NCBI RefSeq assembly: GCF_011057685.1
Contig: NZ_LNFY01000011.1
Span: 62,001 to 126,000 of the forward strand
Source: Thermotoga sp. Ku-13t
GTDB lineage: Bacteria; Thermotogota; Thermotogae; Thermotogales; DSM-5069
DNA: 64,000 bases
Direction: 5' to 3'
Both the position numbers and the translations under genes were made by a program. Positions 63,003 to 64,000 of this stretch are shown here, one piece after another. The first letter of the stretch is position 1. The number at the start of each line of letters is the position of its first letter. Below the pieces are notes generated by a model. The model ran no database searches. It was not told the DNA's origin and saw only the letters and a list, made by a program, of their open reading frames with translations.

Positions 63003-64000
63003 ATGAAAAAATTGTACCTGATGGTGTTCTTTCTGATCTTCAGTCTGTGCCTCGCTCAAAGCGCACCAAAGTCCATCAACGCCTTCGGAATAGACCTTTA
63101 CAGATTCCTCGCAGACAGTTCTGAAAACATCTTCTTTTCCCCGTTCAGTTTGAGCACGGCGCTCGCGATGACTTACCTCGGAGCGGACGGCAACACGGCC
63201 CTGCAGATGAGAAAGGTGCTGCACTTTGAAAACGAAGGTCTGCACGAGTCTTTCTCGAACCTGATCGATTCACTCAACAAGCCCGCAGAAGATTACAAGC
63301 TGGCCATTGCCAACGTGCTGTGGCTGCAGGAAGGTTATTCTCTGCTCGAATCTTTTCTTACGGCCATCGAAAAGTACTACAGAGCATTTGTGAACATTGT
63401 CGATTTTGTGAACGATCCGAAGAACTCGGTTCGAAGGATCAACGACTGGATCGAAAAGAAGACCGAAGGAAAGATCAAAGACATGATTAACGAAAACGAT
63501 GTGGACAGTCTCACCAGGCTCATCATAACGAACGCGATCTATTTCAAAGGCAACTGGGTGGTTCCGTTCGACCCTCAAGCCACGAAGAAAGATGTCTTCT
63601 ACGTGAGCGAAGACAGAACCGTCGAAGTGGACATGATGAAACTGGCTGCGAATTTCAACTACTTCGAAGATGAAAAGGTTCAGATCCTCGAACTTCCCTA
63701 CGCAGGTGGCAATCTTTCCATGATCGTGGTGTTACCGAAAAAGGGCGTGTGTCTGAGCGAAGTTGAAAAAGATCTGAGCCTGGAAAAGTTTCAAGGATGG
63801 CTTGGAAACCTTCGAAACACGCGCGTCGAAGTCATGCTGCCGAGGTTCAAACTCATGCAAAGGTTCCCCTTGAAGAAGACCTTATCTGAGATGGGCATGG
63901 TCGATGCGTTCACGAACGCGGCCGATTTTTCCAAGATGGACGGCACCAAGATGTTGAAGATTCAGAACGTGATCCACCAGGCGTTCGTGGAAGTGAACGA
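63003..64000 (+). CDS. Serpin family protein, 3' end cut by window
   Basis: The first 332 codons of a secreted serpin. A signal peptide ending near LCLAQSA precedes NIFFSPFSLSTALAMTYLGA, NAIYFKGNW and ILELPYAGGNLSMIVVLPK, all strong serpin landmarks. The sequence stops at AFVEVNE, immediately before the hinge and reactive-centre loop, so the inhibitory specificity cannot be read. The start has GGGAGGG 7 bases upstream. Serpins are irregular in bacteria but occur in thermophiles. It is open to the window end. Confidence 0.93.
   Translation, partial: MKKLYLMVFFLIFSLCLAQSAPKSINAFGIDLYRFLADSSENIFFSPFSLSTALAMTYLGADGNTALQMRKVLHFENEGLHESFSNLIDSLNKPAEDYKLAIANVLWLQEGYSLLESFLTAIEKYYRAFVNIVDFVNDPKNSVRRINDWIEKKTEGKIKDMINENDVDSLTRLIITNAIYFKGNWVVPFDPQATKKDVFYVSEDRTVEVDMMKLAANFNYFEDEKVQILELPYAGGNLSMIVVLPKKGVCLSEVEKDLSLEKFQGWLGNLRNTRVEVMLPRFKLMQRFPLKKTLSEMGMVDAFTNAADFSKMDGTKMLKIQNVIHQAFVEVN

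Overview
The window looks like a chromosomal segment of a hyperthermophilic or thermophilic Thermotogales bacterium, most likely Pseudothermotoga- or Thermotoga-like. The basis is an Omp-alpha type toga protein (SLH domain, long coiled coil, C-terminal anchor), a set of Thermotoga-style glycosidases (GH130, GH36, GH4), an araM/egsA-type glycerol-1-phosphate dehydrogenase, frequent GTG/TTG starts, and dense operons with 4-bp gene overlaps. This is family-level recognition by eye; no database was searched.

Left part (1-7.2 kb): a gene-poor, apparently degenerate edge; a minus-strand marR-SDR pair with an AT-rich dyad operator; a three-gene pseudopilin operon; then araM. From 6.6 to 15.2 kb a plus-strand cluster behind a near-consensus promoter encodes an AroM-family protein (apparently with a CTG start), a complete dipeptide/oligopeptide-type ABC transporter, an M20D amidohydrolase, a DUF1177 protein and an XRE-cupin regulator. 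This is the best candidate for an uncharacterised uptake and catabolic system. It runs on with little gap into glycosidase genes (GH130, GH36 alpha-galactosidase, GH4 alpha-glucuronidase type), a flavin reductase-like protein and a RemA-like protein.

Middle part (19.9-46.7 kb): two long minus-strand runs of housekeeping genes. The first holds an MBL hydrolase, a lipoprotein, gdpD, murB, a TPR protein, glmM, a very large acyl-CoA dehydratase activase, holA, a B12/radical SAM protein, clpX and tsaD. The second holds Mut7-C, a multi-GAF/PAS histidine kinase, a single-domain response regulator, ileS, pilT, prfA, tRNA-Ala(CGC) with its own promoter and terminator, dnaB and ispF. Between them sits a plus-strand island with a PLD-family protein, a HAD phosphatase and a GH3-like fragment.

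Right part (45.8-64 kb): a minus-strand LacI-regulated operon (lacI, PIG-L deacetylase, Gfo/Idh oxidoreductase, ribose-type ABC transporter, TIM-barrel isomerase) with a recognisable promoter and operator; then obg-nadD-dus-htrA, a lipoprotein and a six-repeat PEGA protein on the plus strand; a CBS-domain protein and the toga protein gene on the minus strand; and finally an alpha/beta hydrolase and a serpin cut by the window end. No rRNA, CRISPR array, intact insertion sequence or prophage was seen.
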